From Pyrocephalus nanus (lineage: Eukaryota; Chordata; Aves; Passeriformes; Tyrannidae), in assembly GCA_038380795.1 (NCBI GenBank), contig CM076266.1, forward strand, positions 30,578,145 to 30,642,144: a DNA stretch of 64,000 nt. The letters are read 5' to 3'. Of this stretch, positions 1-14,919 are shown piece by piece; position 1 is the stretch's first letter; every line of letters starts with the position of its first letter. The position numbers and the translations under genes were made by a program. The notes beneath the pieces were generated by a model. The model worked only from the letters and a program-made list of their open reading frames with translations. It did no database searches and was not told where the DNA came from.

Positions 1-3000
1 GAAACACTTCTCATGTGAAAGTCTGCCAGGTGTGGCTTTATAGTGAGGATGGCTAATGTAATATTTCATGGCCAAACTTATTTTAAATGTGAACATGACA
101 GTTAATTCTCTTTAAAGAGGGGAAAATAAAAAATCTGAATAAAACTTTAAATGTATTATTCATAGCATAATATGGTATGCAACAGTTTTATGGCATCAGG
201 CAAAAAACCCTCACCTGTATTTCATGTAAGAAATAATGAAAAGAAAATCACGTTACTATGCATTCAGGCTATTTAAAATACATAGACACAGTTCACTGCT
301 TGCATTATTTTAAAGCTAGATAAAAACTTTTTTGATCAATTTTGCCACACAGTAGTAAGGATTAGTACTCAAGCATATATGTGTTAATATGCTGTGTATT
401 CACTGCATAATATATATCTGGATCAGTGTCAAAACAAAGAGCAGTTTGGGTGGTTTTGACAGGTAATCCATTTTTCCTAACCATCCATCAGAACAACTGT
501 GTTTTGGAAAAATTGACATATAAACTGGAAACTGTTATTTAAACACAGGGATTTTTTCCTAATACAGTGGAAGATGTAGTCCTTAGTTACTCCAGCAATT
601 CAAAAAGACCCTACTACAACTCTTGCTAGCTGGAGTTAGGGGACATCATGTCACTGCTGAATCCAGCTTTAGCAAGCTATAGTGCGACCCCTGCAGTGGG
701 GTTGCACTCAAGAAGGAGGTCCATGCTCCTTATTCACCCCATTTCATCAGAAACAGTTGAAGCATGTGGGTTAATGGCAGAACAACTTACTTTCAGAGAC
801 TATCTGAGCTGCTTGCTGAAGGGGAGGTACAGAGGAAGCCTATGTATTAGATGCTGAAAATAGCTGTGGTCAATCTAGGCCCATAACATGAAGTTTCTGT
901 GAAATGACTTGGCCCTTGAGCCAGTATCACTAAAGCCCTAGATCCTCTGCTTCTGCTATGTCTGTGCTGTGGCAGTGGCACTGCACACATTCCTTGCACT
1001 GAGTTACAGATTCCTGCAAACTCTGTGGTCCTATTTGCCAGATACAGAGAGCAGGAGGAAAAGCAGATAGGCTTTGTGGTGGCTTTGGGTGTCTTTCTTC
1101 AGCCCACCCTCAGATGTGACCTGGGGTGAGGGAGTTAATCTCATGGCAATTGTAGCCATCCTATTTGCACTTAGTATATTTTATGAAGTCCCTGTCCCAG
1201 CATCTGCCAAGGATTCTAAACATGTGTTTTTTAGCATGGCAGAACATTCTGCAGGCTTCCTGGTTAAAGTGCATTGCAATAAGCAGCCTCTCCCATGATG
1301 GCTGTGTTAGTCCGAGCATCAGTCTGTGTAGATGTGCTTCGTCCATGCAGCATTTTAAAGCTGATAAACAGCTGACAAAGTATAGAGAGGAAGAGATGCT
1401 GATTAAGGGGTAACTTGGTATCAAGAGTCATATCAAATCTGCCACCAAATTTTGCTCACGGAAAATACATCCTGCTGAACTAGAAACTTGACTGACCTTA
1501 TTCACACTGTGCTTAAGGCAGGTTGCCTAGCAGCAGTGGTCTCAGCAGAATTTAGCCACAAACAAAGCCTTGCTGTCTCATCTGTGAGTAAAATTTAGGA
1601 TGCATTGAAATTTCCATGCCAAAGGTGGAAGAAAGCAAGGTACAGCCCATCTGGACCACATACAAGCAGAGCAATACAAACCTAGGTAGGCTGGCTTTAT
1701 GGTTCCTGGAAAATTAGGACTATTTCGATTGCACATACCAGCCCATCTTTTCCTAACATGAAATAAAGGAATTGATCCAGTTTTTAAAACAGATTGCTCT
1801 AAATTCTGAGTATATGAGCAGGGTAAATAATGCTGAAAAGTGGGAAGGAGGTGAGGAGGAGTAATGCTTGGTTTAGAAGTAAATTTCAATGTGACTATTT
1901 GCTGCCTTCCTATCATGTCAATACTTGACAAGTTTGTGAGGAGACTAGGTGAATAAATGTGAGTGTTTGAGTCTGTTAAAAATACTTTGTCTGTTTGGGA
2001 TAAAATCGGTAATTTGTATAATTTTCCTCACTTGACAACCTGATCCAAACAGCTCTTATTCCTTAGCACAGCCCTGTACACCTCTGTCCCCTGGTCCAAA
2101 GCAGGGGGGAAGCTGATTGTCAGCAGTGCTGATGCAGAAATTATAGTATCCCTTCAGCTGGTCATTGAGTGAGAAGATGTTCAACAAAGGGGAAATGAAA
2201 CCTGCAGTTTTCCAATACATTCAGTATTCCCTGTCACTACAGGGAGGGCTAGTTTTTGTCTCACCATTGAGCATTCTCTTTCTCAGATGTGATCTTTCTT
2301 CGTGGATGTCTTTTACTTCTAAGGAGTGTTTTTGACTTCTCAGATTTTAAATCCAGACAGAGAAATAATGCTCAAGAATGTCAAGACTGGTAAAAGGTAG
2401 GATGATTATCTTCAGTGTTAATGTGATACCTGGAAGCATTTTCATTTCTGTTTGATTCTAGGAGATGGGCTATGGTATCTATTGGTGGAAGCTTGTGTAT
2501 CTTTACTGCAGTCTATGCTGGGAATTAAAACTGAATTTGGCTGAATAGCTCTGCAAACTATTGCAATGTGATATAAAATATATATGTACGTTGTTTCTTC
2601 GTGCTGTGTTTTGGCTCATAAGACTGTAAAATTCTCAGAATCATTCAAATCTGTCCCCATTGCTGAATCAGGCCTTCTTCTTGTGGAGGATCTGTAAATT
2701 TTTACTTGTTAGCACTTTCTTGGTACCCTGGTGTTGTGTTCAGCTTTGTCCTATTTTAGTGAGTAATTGTTGGTTAAAAATAAAAACAAACCTGAGTTTT
2801 TTTCGGTCGCTAAGTTTTGCTGCTTAGGGAAGAAAAATATCTTCCTTCTTGAATGAAAAAGATTATAGAAACTGTTTTGACGTTCACATTTCTAATAAGA
2901 TGGAAACCTTCAATCTCCAGTTCAGACCCTGGGTGTAAGTATAAGACATAAGCAGTGTGGGGATTTAGATTGTCCAGTTGCTTTTCTTACTATAGTTCTA

Positions 3001-4095
3001 TTTTTACACCTGGAAGGATCCAAAAAAAGATAGTTTTGTAGCACTTATGGTGGACACTGGGATTCAGAGAAATAAGGTACACCTTTCTAACAAAGAAGAT
3101 AATTAATCACTGGAAGCCATTTATGTAGAATAATGGTGGGTTCTTGAAAACTGCTAATGTAAAAAAGTTAGAATTCAATGTTTTCATTTGAAAGATTTGT
3201 TCTATTACAATTGCACAAAATCACTGAACTTTATGCAGGAATTAGTAAATGGAAATCTTATGGCTTTTAATATTTTGAATTTCATTAACCTTTAATCCAA
3301 AATAATCAGTTCATTACTAAGAGGAAATGGTCTACTAACGTGTCAGTGCACAGTCCTTGTCCCTCTGTGCAGAAACCTTACTGAAGGGGAATGATAGGAT
3401 CAGAGATGTACTGATATTGTTTTTTCAGATGAGGACATTTCTCTATGTAGATCATATTCCCTTTCTGTTTATGGCATTTCATTGTTGTACACCTTTGCAA
3501 AGAGGCTTATTTGATCTTTCGGACAGGACTGTTTGGGGATACAGTGTGCTACCGTGTGTGACTATAAACCTTGAAACTTGATGTGTCATGATATGCATGG
3601 GCTTAAAGTGGTTTCATGTCCTAAACCAGCACAGGAACTCTGCAAACTGAATGACTGCACTAGTAAACTCCTAGTTATACATTCTGGAGTGGTACATCTG
3701 GCTTTAAATGATGAATTAGAACGAAGCTGGCCATTAGAGTGCACTTGATGTTAAAAGAAGCCATGACTCACTTATTTGCATTTTTCCTCCCCACAAAGAA
3801 TATTTAATTAATACCCTTTGCTCCTTATAGGATCTTTCAGTCTATGTCTATCTATATCTCAGAGAAGCTATTGATCCCGGTGGTTGATCAGAAGATCATG
3901 AGCAGTCTGAACTCCTTGTCTTGAAAACTGACCAGAACTTTTGGGCAGCCTGCCTTCATGCAACACACATAGAGGATACTATGGCCACTGGTTACTCTGT
4001 GTGTGAACTGTGTCTCTTTGCCCAAGACCTACTTGTCAGTCATGAATCCACATTGCTGAAGTAAAAGGCAACCCAAGTCAAATTTTCAAATTTAT

Positions 4096-4138
4096 CTTTT
4101 TTTTTTTCTTCTTCCACCCCCTCCCCCCCCCCCCCCCC
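4096..4138. repeat. Polypyrimidine tract with C16
   Basis: A run of T and C residues ending in sixteen consecutive C (4123-4138). It is a simple low-complexity tract and is prone to length change and sequencing error. Confidence 0.9.
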
Positions 4139-7100
4139 AAAGATAAACTAAAGATCAAGTCATAATGATCAATTGCCATACCAGTAGCCTGGTTACTGTA
4201 AATACATGCAGGAAGTGACAGCCTGGCTCAGGAAATTTTCTATTTAAATTGACCAGGTATCTGAAGAATAGAAAGGAAAAGGAAAACATTGCAGAACAGT
4301 GACAAAATTAGTTGAATGTTACCCAGCAGCAATGGGCCAAATAGAGATCCTGTCTCCACCAGGCAGGAATGGATTGGCTAGAATTCCCTAAATATGAAAG
4401 ACTAGAAACAACAAAATGTCACTATGAAATGTATCCTCTTTTTTATAGCCCAGGGAAAAAAATATCCTATAGTATTGTGCAGTAAGGATATAATTTTCAA
4501 CAAAGTTCTGCAGCTTGCTCAAAGGGTATTCACAAGATTTTTTTTTTCTGCTTTTCTGTTAGATTCTAATGGACTATAAAAGCTAGAGATTAATTTGACC
4601 CATTAAATATTAGAAGATTAACAATTTTCTCATTTTTCTCTCAATTTAGAAGTGAATTATATAGTTGCATTGCAATCATTCCACTTAATTTTACTTTTTG
4701 TGTCATTTTTCTCCCGCATTAATTTTGCACCTGTTGCAGCACTCAGCTCAGGACATATCTCACTGCAGTCCATTATCTGACCAGTCAAGCCTGCAGAAAC
4801 AGAGAATCTTACTTAATTAGAAAAATGCACCGATGCAGAAAAGGTACATGTAACTTTTTGCACTAGCTACACCTTTTAAAAATACATCATTACAAAGATG
4901 ATAAAAAGATCAGATCTATTCTTCTGTCTGAAAGATTTTCAGGAGCCTTTAGAGTCAGAAAGTAGAAGGATTGAAGCCTAAAATTCCCTTCATGTCATAT
5001 TATGGAATAGATGTGTAAAGAATGACTGCACGGGAAGCAGCAGGTGATAATTTTTAGAAGTTTTTCAAAGCAATCAGTGAAATCTGATTTAGGAGTACCA
5101 CTTCATTCTCCACTTTATGGTGTTCTCCAGATAAACTGTATTTCAATGTGCTTCACAGAGTTAAATAATACAGCTATTGAGATAAATAACAGCAGAAAGA
5201 GTCAGTCACAGCAAGTTATAGACTCGGAGAACAGCTGTTTTCAGCTAAGATTTAAAATGGCAAAATTACAGTGCATTATTATATACCATAGTGGCCAGAG
5301 GATTTCAGCAAACTCCACCATACCTGAAAGCTTTCAAATAATAAGCAAAATTAATCAGACAAGGAGAGTGCTTGGAAGAGTTCAATGACCTGAGCCCTAC
5401 TGACATAACCTCATTTGAAACTGAACCTGGCTGACACCACACTCTGCTTAGCAGAGAAGACCAAGTGTAATGTGGCATTAATTTTCCTCTTTCTGACTTT
5501 GCTTGACTGAACGTGCTGAAGCATGTAATTCTTTATGCTCCCATCAGAAGGATCTAATGTGGAAGTCCAGTGGTAGCCAGGCCCTTCTGTAGCCTGTCCA
5601 GTAACACAGTGTGTGAGCTCAAGCAGTTCACTCCTGCAGTAGGGGGCAAAGTTTGACCGTCCTTGGTATTTGGCAATTGTGAACTCTGCCTAGTCTTATT
5701 TTCCTCGATCCTTATACCAGAGCAGGTTTCCAAGTCACCAACTGCAAGAACAGCATTCTTCTGGAGGTAAAAAGCAAACCTCAGCCTAAAAAATACAATA
5801 GAATTATCTCAGTTTACACCTACCGAGAAGTGTGACAAAGCAACTGCAGCTGATCAGCTTCTATATTCTTAGCTCAGATACAAATCATAATCAGAGACAG
5901 TTTTAACATTTTAAATAGTATGGCAAGAAAAATATGGAGATACATGCCATAATATATCATCTGAAAAGGTCTTGTAGGTATAGTCATCAACTGTTTAAAG
6001 ATGTCACCGTTCATATATCTTTTTTAACAGTCAGTTTCTTTCAGAACCTGTACACTTTAGATTTGACACACTTCAGGCAGAGAGGTGATATTACTGCAGT
6101 ACCATATCCCAAACCTGAAGAAACACAAATAATGCTATGGAAGTTGCATACATTTTACCACTGTCTCAATTTTTTTACTGCAGAAATGTTTAGATCCTTA
6201 ACTATCTTTTCCCTGTAGTACTCTCGGCATCCCAGTAACAAAAAAGCCACCTGCTTTTCCCAGCCTCCATTTAACACTCAAACAGGAGGAGTCATGCTGT
6301 GCCCAGCATTATTGGCACTCATAAGAAAGAAATGGGAATATGTTCAGCGTACTTTTTAGGGTTTGCCTAACAGCTTTGGAAATCAGTGGCAAGATTCACC
6401 CTGATGTTAGCAGCTTGGACATTGCTCATCTAAAAGACAATATTTAAGGTGTAGCTTTCTCCTTTGACCACAATTAAAACCCACAAGATGCACTCCACAG
6501 AAATTTGTAGGGGTAAAAGTCTCACACCAGGTACGCTCTGTGCTTGTTTTAGAGCTTGTTGAACAAGGCAAGCTAATCTTCAGTTATTTTGTGGGAATAG
6601 GTATTGTGTTAATAGTAATGACTCCAATGGATGAAGGATATAAATGTCACATTTTGTAAGGATCTGACAAGAACACCTATCTTTGTTAAAGATTTAGATG
6701 TAGTGAGTTGGTGTTGTTAATGGCATTCTGGGAATCAGAATTTGTGAAACAAAAATGTTCCTCTGTATATGTTGATCTCTTGTAAACATTAATTCCCAGA
6801 AAACACACTCAATATTTAAGATACTCTGCTTTCTCATTCCTGCAATACAGTCATACTTATTCAGGCCTAATTAATTTTTGGTTTAATCTTTCTGTGCTTG
6901 AAGATACATGGACTGAATTTAGCTCATCATCCTGCCCACTTATGCCAGCCTTGAATATGAAAAAGAAATCAGTGTTGTACAAAAGAGCTACAGCGTGATG
7001 ATAAACAATACTGTGCAGCATTTTAAAAAATACTAGATCTAAAAGGATGACTGTTTTCCAGAAATATGTTTAAAATTATTACAAAATAAGTGCTCTACCC

Positions 7101-10100
7101 AGGAAAATGATAGAATGCAATTGGAATCAAAAGGATCGTTTCAGGAGGATAAAAATCACAGCAATGCTAAATGGAAATGCCTGATGAATTGACAAGGAAA
7201 GTTATTAGCCGTATGCTCTCTGAAATTGTTTCTCATTGTCCGGTATTTCAAAGTCTAATATCAGAAAGGTGTGAGGAAATGGAGGTTTGTAAACCATACA
7301 TTGTGAGGATCAAGTGGATCTATCAGAGGAGAGAGGAAAAACTGATGTATTGTAAGTAAGTGTTCCACAGAACTGGCAGCTGAAAGTAAGTTTTTGACAA
7401 CCATCTACCAGCAAGCAAAATGTGGAAAATACACATGGTGGTAAACATTTTGGAATCCATGTCTTTTTGGGCTGCCCTCCTATAAACTAATGAAAACAAT
7501 TTTGATGTACATATAACTAGTGAACATTTGGTCATCCACAAAGTCATCTGCTTGAAAATATTGTCTTTGGCACTGCTAAGTGCCTAGGAGAAGTGACTGC
7601 ATCATGGAAGTATGTAGAGGAAGAGGGGTATAGATGTAGGGCAAAACTTAAACAACATTTTTATGTAAGACAAGTATAAAGCCCAAGTTCTATCTGACAT
7701 GCCCCTGTGCTTGCAAATTCTTGGAGGTGAGTAATGAAATGTAGATGAGATTGGCTTTTTCAGACTGGGAAGCTTGCAGGAGAGTGACTGTGTGGAGAAT
7801 AAGACCCCTTTTTTGTGTCTGCCTTGGTGATAACAGTGGGAAGATCTGTTCTCAGAGGGCTGTGATGCTGTAGGTAATGGAGCTGAACACAGTGCTTATT
7901 GAAGCCTATCCAAAAGCTCTGTTTGTCAAAGACAGTCTGTTTGCAAATATTAAATGGATATTGAAAGTATGGTTGTGAAAAATTTGTATTTTTAGTAACA
8001 GGAGAGCAAGAAAGAGAACTGCGTTGCCAAGATATGATATATGTACCATGTACTTCTTCTGGAACGGATTATTATTTTCCGAAACTACTGCAGAATTGTA
8101 TGTTACCATGAGTGAAAAGAGAGTGCTTTGTATAATGGTAACATCAGCAGATACAAATTCTAGTCCCACCTTTTGTGTGAAATTAAAATAATTCTGATTC
8201 CAGTAGTGCTTAGCCTCCCCATCAACACTGTATTGGTTTTTACACTTCTTTGCCCTCTTTAAAATTGCTAGCCTAAAAAGATCAAATTTCTTTGCAGGAG
8301 TTCAGGAAAAAGACACCTACATTTATTTCTACTATTGTGAAAACTGAGGCAGATGAGTATGATAGTCTGATTTTCTAAGGAATATGCTCATTCAATAAGA
8401 TGGATTTCAGCATGTGAAGGAAAAAAGAAGCAAAAGTCACCTGTGACACCAGTAGGCTAAATTTCTGGATTCGCAGCAGAATATCAAAGTTGTATTCACT
8501 TAGTTTTTTTATTCTCCTCTGTATATTTTCCTCAGCAAGAAGATTGCATCCCAGGATACATATGGAAACAACTAAACCAAAGATCTACTGTGAGTTGTTA
8601 AAAAGTGCCCAAATCTGATTTCACATTTACCAGGTATGGATAATTTTATGGCCTTTTGAAGGTTGCTTATAGAATGTGCAACCTGGAAATATGAGTGCTG
8701 ATGCAGCGGCAGACATTAATTGGTGGATGTGCTGCCAGCGCAAGCTTGAGTTTTCATATTGGTGCTAAAATCCAGGCTCAGGGAGCAGGAACACTCAAGA
8801 AAAACTGACAGTGTGTGAGATATCCTACATCTCCCAAGAAAAGGTGCTGTAGCAAAGCAAGCAGGCCAACATGATTCCAGCTCCTGGTACTGCTCACTGG
8901 TGCCTGCTGGAATGTGTCAGATGACCGAATACGAATGGGCTCCAGAGAGAGGGATGGCCTTTTCCTTGCAAATATTTCTTCAGTTCTTATGTTGCCCCTT
9001 AGCAATAATGGTTGGCTTTTTATAGAACACTGTCTGATTCATCGGCAACCTTTAGCTATTTTATTGATTTAGCATTTCTTCAGAGATGCAGTGAAATATA
9101 TGACCCATGGACAATGTGATTTTTTGAAAGCCAGTGCTGATGTCGGGGGTATGTTGTCTGGTTCAAGCTCTACTGCCTCTGGAGTTCATTAGAAGTTGTT
9201 TTAAATATGATCTGTTTATGAACTACATTTCTGTTTTTCCACACTTGGTGAGGATGCTGTTTTACACTGTCTTCAGTGTGTATTTCAAACCCTCTTGCTG
9301 AATTGAGTCATTTCATGGTGAAGTAAACAGAATGTAAAGGAAATATGCCCTGTTTAGGACACTGTGGTTTAGTATATCAAAGCAATAAAGAATGAGGAAC
9401 AGGTTGGGAGAACTTTCAGAATCCATTTTATTTATTACTTAAAAGTAATGAAGCAAAATGTTGTTGTTGTTGCCCTCTGAATGGTAATCTACCCAGCAGC
9501 TGGAATAAAAGTGAAAGGTGATAGCAGGCTCTGATGGAATTGTGTATAGCTCATCTGAACATTAGGCCTGTTGGCAGGATACTGAATCAGAAGCTATTGA
9601 GCAGGCAGGGCTGGGATTTGGGTTGTGGTGAAAGAGGGTTCACCACACAAGGGTTTAAGAAATAGAAGCACGGAACTGAGCAGCCAAGTTTGTGTTGAGA
9701 CATGGGTGGGTTAACTGTGAAATCTTCTGAGCCTGCAGCAGCCACCACTCCCCATTTGATGCCAGTGTCTAAACGTAGCTCTGACTTGTGGTTTCTACTT
9801 CTGAAAACTCTGGCCTAAGTCTTAGGGATATTTTAAATTGTGCTGCTAAGGACAAAACATGTAGCAGAACAGAGCTAATGGTATTTACTGTCCTTTGGCA
9901 GATTCTTTGTAATAATGATATGTTGGGCTGAACATCCTTCAGCTCCTGTTCCTGTACATCTGTGCGTATCAAAAGAAGATTTGATTGCAGTAGGTCCTCC
10001 TTTCTCCCTCTCCTTCCTTACGCTTGCTTTATCTCTCCAGGGCTCCCCACAGGTATCATTGGAGCTGCTGCTCTTTAGCCACTATTGTTGCACAGTCCCC

Positions 10101-11424
10101 ATTCTTCTTTTCCACTGTAGAGATGGAGCAAGAAGACACTTGATAAGCATAAAGTTGCTTCTAGTCCACTGAAAGCTTGAGCCAAGAAGCTCAGAGATGG
10201 CGTAGTAGGACAGCACCCCTCCATGCCATGCAGGGCATAGCTCAGTGACAGCGCTGAATAGGCAGGCCAGAAGACTAGACTCGATGCATCTGGATTTAGT
10301 GGCAGTGACAATAGCTGTTGTTGCAATAAATGATTATCAAGAGGTGGAAATAGCCCCATGTAGAGACACAGGGATTTCCAAAACTGATGGGTCACTTTCA
10401 TGCTAGAGCCAGTGACACTGTGACACAGAGTGAAAGGAGCTGGCCTTTCCAATTTCTGTCACGAGCTGTAAATCACAAGGTCCCTCTCTCAAATAAGCAG
10501 ATCTACTGTAACACACACAGCTCATGTCTGTGGAGCTTCAAATAGCTAGGGCTGAAATAACTCCTGTGTCACTCCCTGTTTCTGCTGATGCATGATAAAG
10601 TTACACTGAGATGGAAATGCCATGGTGAATCAGCTTGGAGCACAAATGGTAATGACTTGTGTTTGCTTAAAGCCAGGTGATAGCTGGTTCTACAGAAAAA
10701 CAGTGTAAGTGAAATCTTCTTCATCCTGCTACCTTCAGTGGCCAGCTTTTGTGGCCAGTCAGGACTGCCTGCATTGGATGGCTGGTGTTGTTGGGTGGAC
10801 TAGGTTTCCGAAAAGAAAGTCTTATGAAAGCAGAACTGTGGTCTCTACCCATCCCTCCCAGCAGCACAGTTAGCAAAACTAAGGCTTTAGTGGTAGTGGG
10901 TGTTACAGACCCTCTAGAGTGGCCCAGAATCTCTCTGATGACCTTTGCTGATACAGGCATCCTCTTTCCCTTCCTAAAAAGCCCCAGTGCCTTAGAATTG
11001 ATTCTGATGTTTTAATCTTTAAAGCAAGAAGCGGTGAGAGAATTAAAATTAAATCATCAGGGTACTTGTTTTATCAAGTAAATGGATAATTGTGACATTT
11101 GACATTCTTACAAGATTGTCCCTTGAACATTTGCCTAATCGTCTCCCCCCTTTAAAGATTCTGTTCAGATTGCAGTTTAGCAGTTCATCACGTAATCAGA
11201 TTCAGCTTTTCTGAAATGTTTTATTATTGTTGTTGTTATTGTTAGTGCATTCTCTTGGAAATGTCAAGTGTGTTGTAAAATATTGTACTAATTTCAGTTT
11301 CCTTTGTCAGAGCTCTGGACTTTATTGAGAAAATGTATACTGTGAGTAGGTCATTCCAGTAACCAGCTCCATCCTAAAGAGCAGTGGGATCCCTCAGTTC
11401 AGAAGCCAGAGAATTTCTGGTATA

Positions 11425-11456
11425 GTTAAAGGGACCCTTTTAAGGTCCCTTTTAAC
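11425..11456. repeat. Short inverted repeat (hairpin)
   Basis: The left arm GTTAAAGGGACC (11425-11436) is followed by a 7-nt loop and the right arm GGTCCCTTTTAAC (11444-11456). The arms are complementary over 12 bp with one extra T on the right. No gene or transposon end is recognised next to it, so it may be chance or a remnant of a terminal inverted repeat. Confidence 0.6.
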
Positions 11457-14400
11457 TCCATTTTCTGGGTTTCTTGGATCACCCATTTACAGCAAAGGTG
11501 TCTTTGCATTCCAGAGGAATGTTTTTGGCAATGCATCTGTGTCACCCACCTATAGCTGTCAGAAGCTAAGCTTTCATTAGACTCCCCCCAAAGTTAATGG
11601 AGGAAGAAACAGCATCTCCATGAGGTAACTTATCCCCAATGTCTTCAATATCTAATCTTAGGCTAAGTGGAATTTCCCTCTGAAAAACCTACTTCTCCCA
11701 GCTGATAATGTAGAAACCGGATTAGACTAGACATCTTAGATCTACACAGAAAAAAAAAAAAAAAAGTTAGGTAAAATTAGGCTTGCCCAAGCAAGATGTC
11801 ATTCTGTACCTGACAAGTTTTTGCAGGTTCCAAAAGCGATAGGACAAATGTATGGAAATAAAAATACATCATCAGTGGTTCAGGAAGCTGTATGGTACTT
11901 TGGGATGGTTTCTCTATGTGTTAACTCTTTTCTTGTTCTCTTCCCTAAGTATCCAGTTCTACCCCCTGTCAGACAGAGGATTCTGGCAGGAAGACCCTCT
12001 GGACACAGCTGTCATGAGTGCTACTACACTTTTGAGTTCCACCTTCATAGAACATTTCTTAGGATTCCCTCAGGTGAATTCACAAGGGATAGATGTTGTG
12101 TGTGTTTGGAGAAATAGTACAAGGACTCTATATGATCTGAGCTTCCTTTCTGCTTCAAACAGTCCCTAGACCACGTGCCAGCCCTCAGCATGAAGTTGGC
12201 ATTGAGTCCACAAAATGAACTGGTTTCATAAATGGATGAGAAGGCAGGTGGCAAGCCAAAAAAAGCTAGTTTAAAAGCCTGTGAATGGAGAATGAAAGAC
12301 ACAGATGTGTAAAGAAACACCCATATTATAGATCTAGAAAGATATTACTGAGTGTGTGTCCTAACTATCATACCAAGGTTATAAGCCCCTGTTTACATGC
12401 AAGACAGATCTAGTTTGTCTGGCTCAAACACTGGCAGTTCAAACTCCCTCTTAATTACAAGATTTATGTCTTTGCCTTTATCCAAAGAGCTGATCTAAAG
12501 GAATGAAAGAGTAGTTCAGCCTCTCAAGTCCCTTTGTTTCTTGTTCTTATTATCATAGAGGTAAAGGTGCTAGTTAGATTTGGTCTGATATTTTTATAAT
12601 TAAAGCTTTAAAACTTAATAGTGAAGTGAATGTCTTACACTTTAGCACTTCTGAGTACTCCATCACATATTGTGTGTGATTTTCATAAAGGAATGAATGC
12701 AGTGGGGTGCTGAAATACTTCAAATAATTTGTCCTTGGAGTTTCCTCCCCTTGATCTCTGATTTTGTTTTAAAAAATTGCTGTCCTGTGGTGCAATGGTT
12801 TATGAAGTTCCAGCAGCATCACCCAGTAGTTCAGAGATTAGTCCCAAGTCCTCCACAGAATAAAGGAGTACACTATGTATGTTATGTGTGACTAGCACTC
12901 CTCAGGCCCAGAGGAGAGTAAGGATGGCTCATTTTAGTGTATCGATGGCAGGGCACCTGGAGCTTTTCATTTATTCAGAACCTGATTTTCCTGCTTTTAC
13001 AGTTCACTATCAGAGTGATTTCATGTTGAGACTTCTCTCATACCTTCCAATTTATTAAAATTTATCTTTAAAAAGACCAGGAAATATTTTAGTCCCACTG
13101 AATTTGATGGGAAGGACCCCAAATGTACTCCAGGTGGAGCTACAAACATCTCTTCTCTTGCATCTCTGACCTCATAGATGATCTTATCCTTTCTCCTCTT
13201 CCTCCTCCTGCCTCCTTTTCAAATACACTCATGTTTTCTTGCAGGCATTTCATCCCTCCCAGCAGTCCCACAAATGCCTTACATGCTCTGCACTCTGCCA
13301 GTAGGTGACCACTTGGTGGTAGTTTGTGCTGGAGTAGTTTGATCGCTACCTGGTGTGTCCTGGCAGGTGGAGTTCCTTCTTCAAAGAGAGGTGAAGAAGG
13401 ACTGCTGTCCTTGCACACAGAGAGCAGTAATTTCCTTAGCAGTGGAGCAGTGGCTTTAGTGCTCCTTCGTTGCCTGCCTGCTGAGACTGACAGTTCAGAT
13501 TATTGTGCGCTCTCAGAGAGATGTAGGAAGAACATAACAAGTTCCCTGTGCCATGGAAGTTACTCCTTTTACAACTCCGATTCTGCTAGATAGGCACATA
13601 GATCAGTATGTGTTTGTTTTGAGAAACGTGTTTGTTTTGAGAATACAACTTCATAGAATAGATTTAATTTCGTTGCAACATTATCAACATTAATTGCAAA
13701 TATCTCTAAGGCAAAACAGAAGGGTAATATATTTCTTCTTTTCCTCTTACCACCTTTGGATTATTTTTCCTTCTATTTGATCCTGCTGCTATAGACTGAG
13801 AACCTTTATGCAAAACACAGAGACAACTTAAACTCTCATCAGATTACTCATTGCCTTGCAAAACTGGATTTTAATGGGTACTTTGTGTCATATTGGAAAA
13901 ATATTATGTTGTGCTGCCCAATGACACATTATTTTTATATTCAAATTCTTGAAAAAAAATGTGCTTGCATGCTGATTGGATCAAAAAAGGGATCTCCATT
14001 TTATAAGATCTATGGATCTTCTGATTCATGATTCTTCTGAATAAGCCCCACTGAAAGCATTGATTATGGTTATATATTCAGCAAAGTTAGCATAACGTTT
14101 TGAATTAAATCAAATTAGGAATCTCTCTTTACCCATGATATTTTTGAAATACCACAGGTAACACATGATAATTTTTGGATAATATGTTTCTGCTCCAAGA
14201 CCTAAGCAGTCAAATGGTATAGAAAGGAAAATTATCAGAAGTAAATAAAAAAAATCATGGCTTTTACAGCTATGCCTACCAAGCACTTAAGAGGCACAGC
14301 ATGAATACACTTACCAGGAAGTATCATGTACACTAAGGGCACTTCTGCAAGTGGGCAGGAATTCACAACACCCCTCTGTTTCATTAAAAGCCTTCATTAA

Positions 14401-14919
14401 AACAAAAATTTTTCTGCTTACCTGTGGCATTTCTGCATTTTTTCAGAAGAGTATTCCTATTTATCCTAACCTCCTGGGAGGAAATTCAGCTCCATTCATG
14501 AGCCAGGAAAAGGTATAGACAACCATTATCTCTCACTTTATAGCCTTGTTTTGAAGGTTTAAGTGCAATTTTCTACACAGAGATGAATTTCATTCTCCAA
14601 TAGTTCTTAGTATGCTGTTAAAATTTGCTATATGTCACACTAAAAGGACAGCTCATCTCATGGTCCCTGTGATGTTTCTTTACACATATAGTACCTATAA
14701 AATACCTTTATCCAGAGCAGAATTGCATTTTCCTTGCTTACTACTTTCCTTCAATAATAAATAGGCCCTGTTTTATTGATCAGAACAATTTTTGAATTTG
14801 AGCTTAATTCAGCAAATTCTATTGGCTGAAATAAAAATCAAAAAGCCTAAAAAGAAGAGATGGAAATGTTGACAAGAATAGGTCTAATGTTTTCCAAACA
14901 TGAGTATTTCAGCATGATT

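Larger units (their letters stand above)
1..14919. other. Intergenic DNA, no gene recognised
   Basis: AT-rich non-coding sequence. Open frames here are short (up to about 125 codons), lack recognisable domains and are not joined by convincing splice sites, so I read them as chance frames. Visible landmarks are a pyrimidine tract ending in C16 near 4.1 kb, an A16 run at 11750-11765, a 12-bp hairpin at 11425-11456 and a short 18-bp tandem duplication near 13.61-13.64 kb. A weak MIR-like stretch may lie at about 11.60-11.70 kb. Distal enhancers or lncRNA exons cannot be excluded from sequence alone. Confidence 0.7.

Noticed and set aside
1578..1931. 117-codon minus-strand frame
   Set aside because: No recognised motif, promoter or polyadenylation context; likely chance.
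5044..5388. 114-codon plus-strand frame in the intergenic part
   Set aside because: No recognisable domain or splice context; length is compatible with chance in 38 kb of intergenic DNA.
10075..10452. 125-codon minus-strand frame
   Set aside because: Leucine- and serine-rich product without recognised motif; likely chance.
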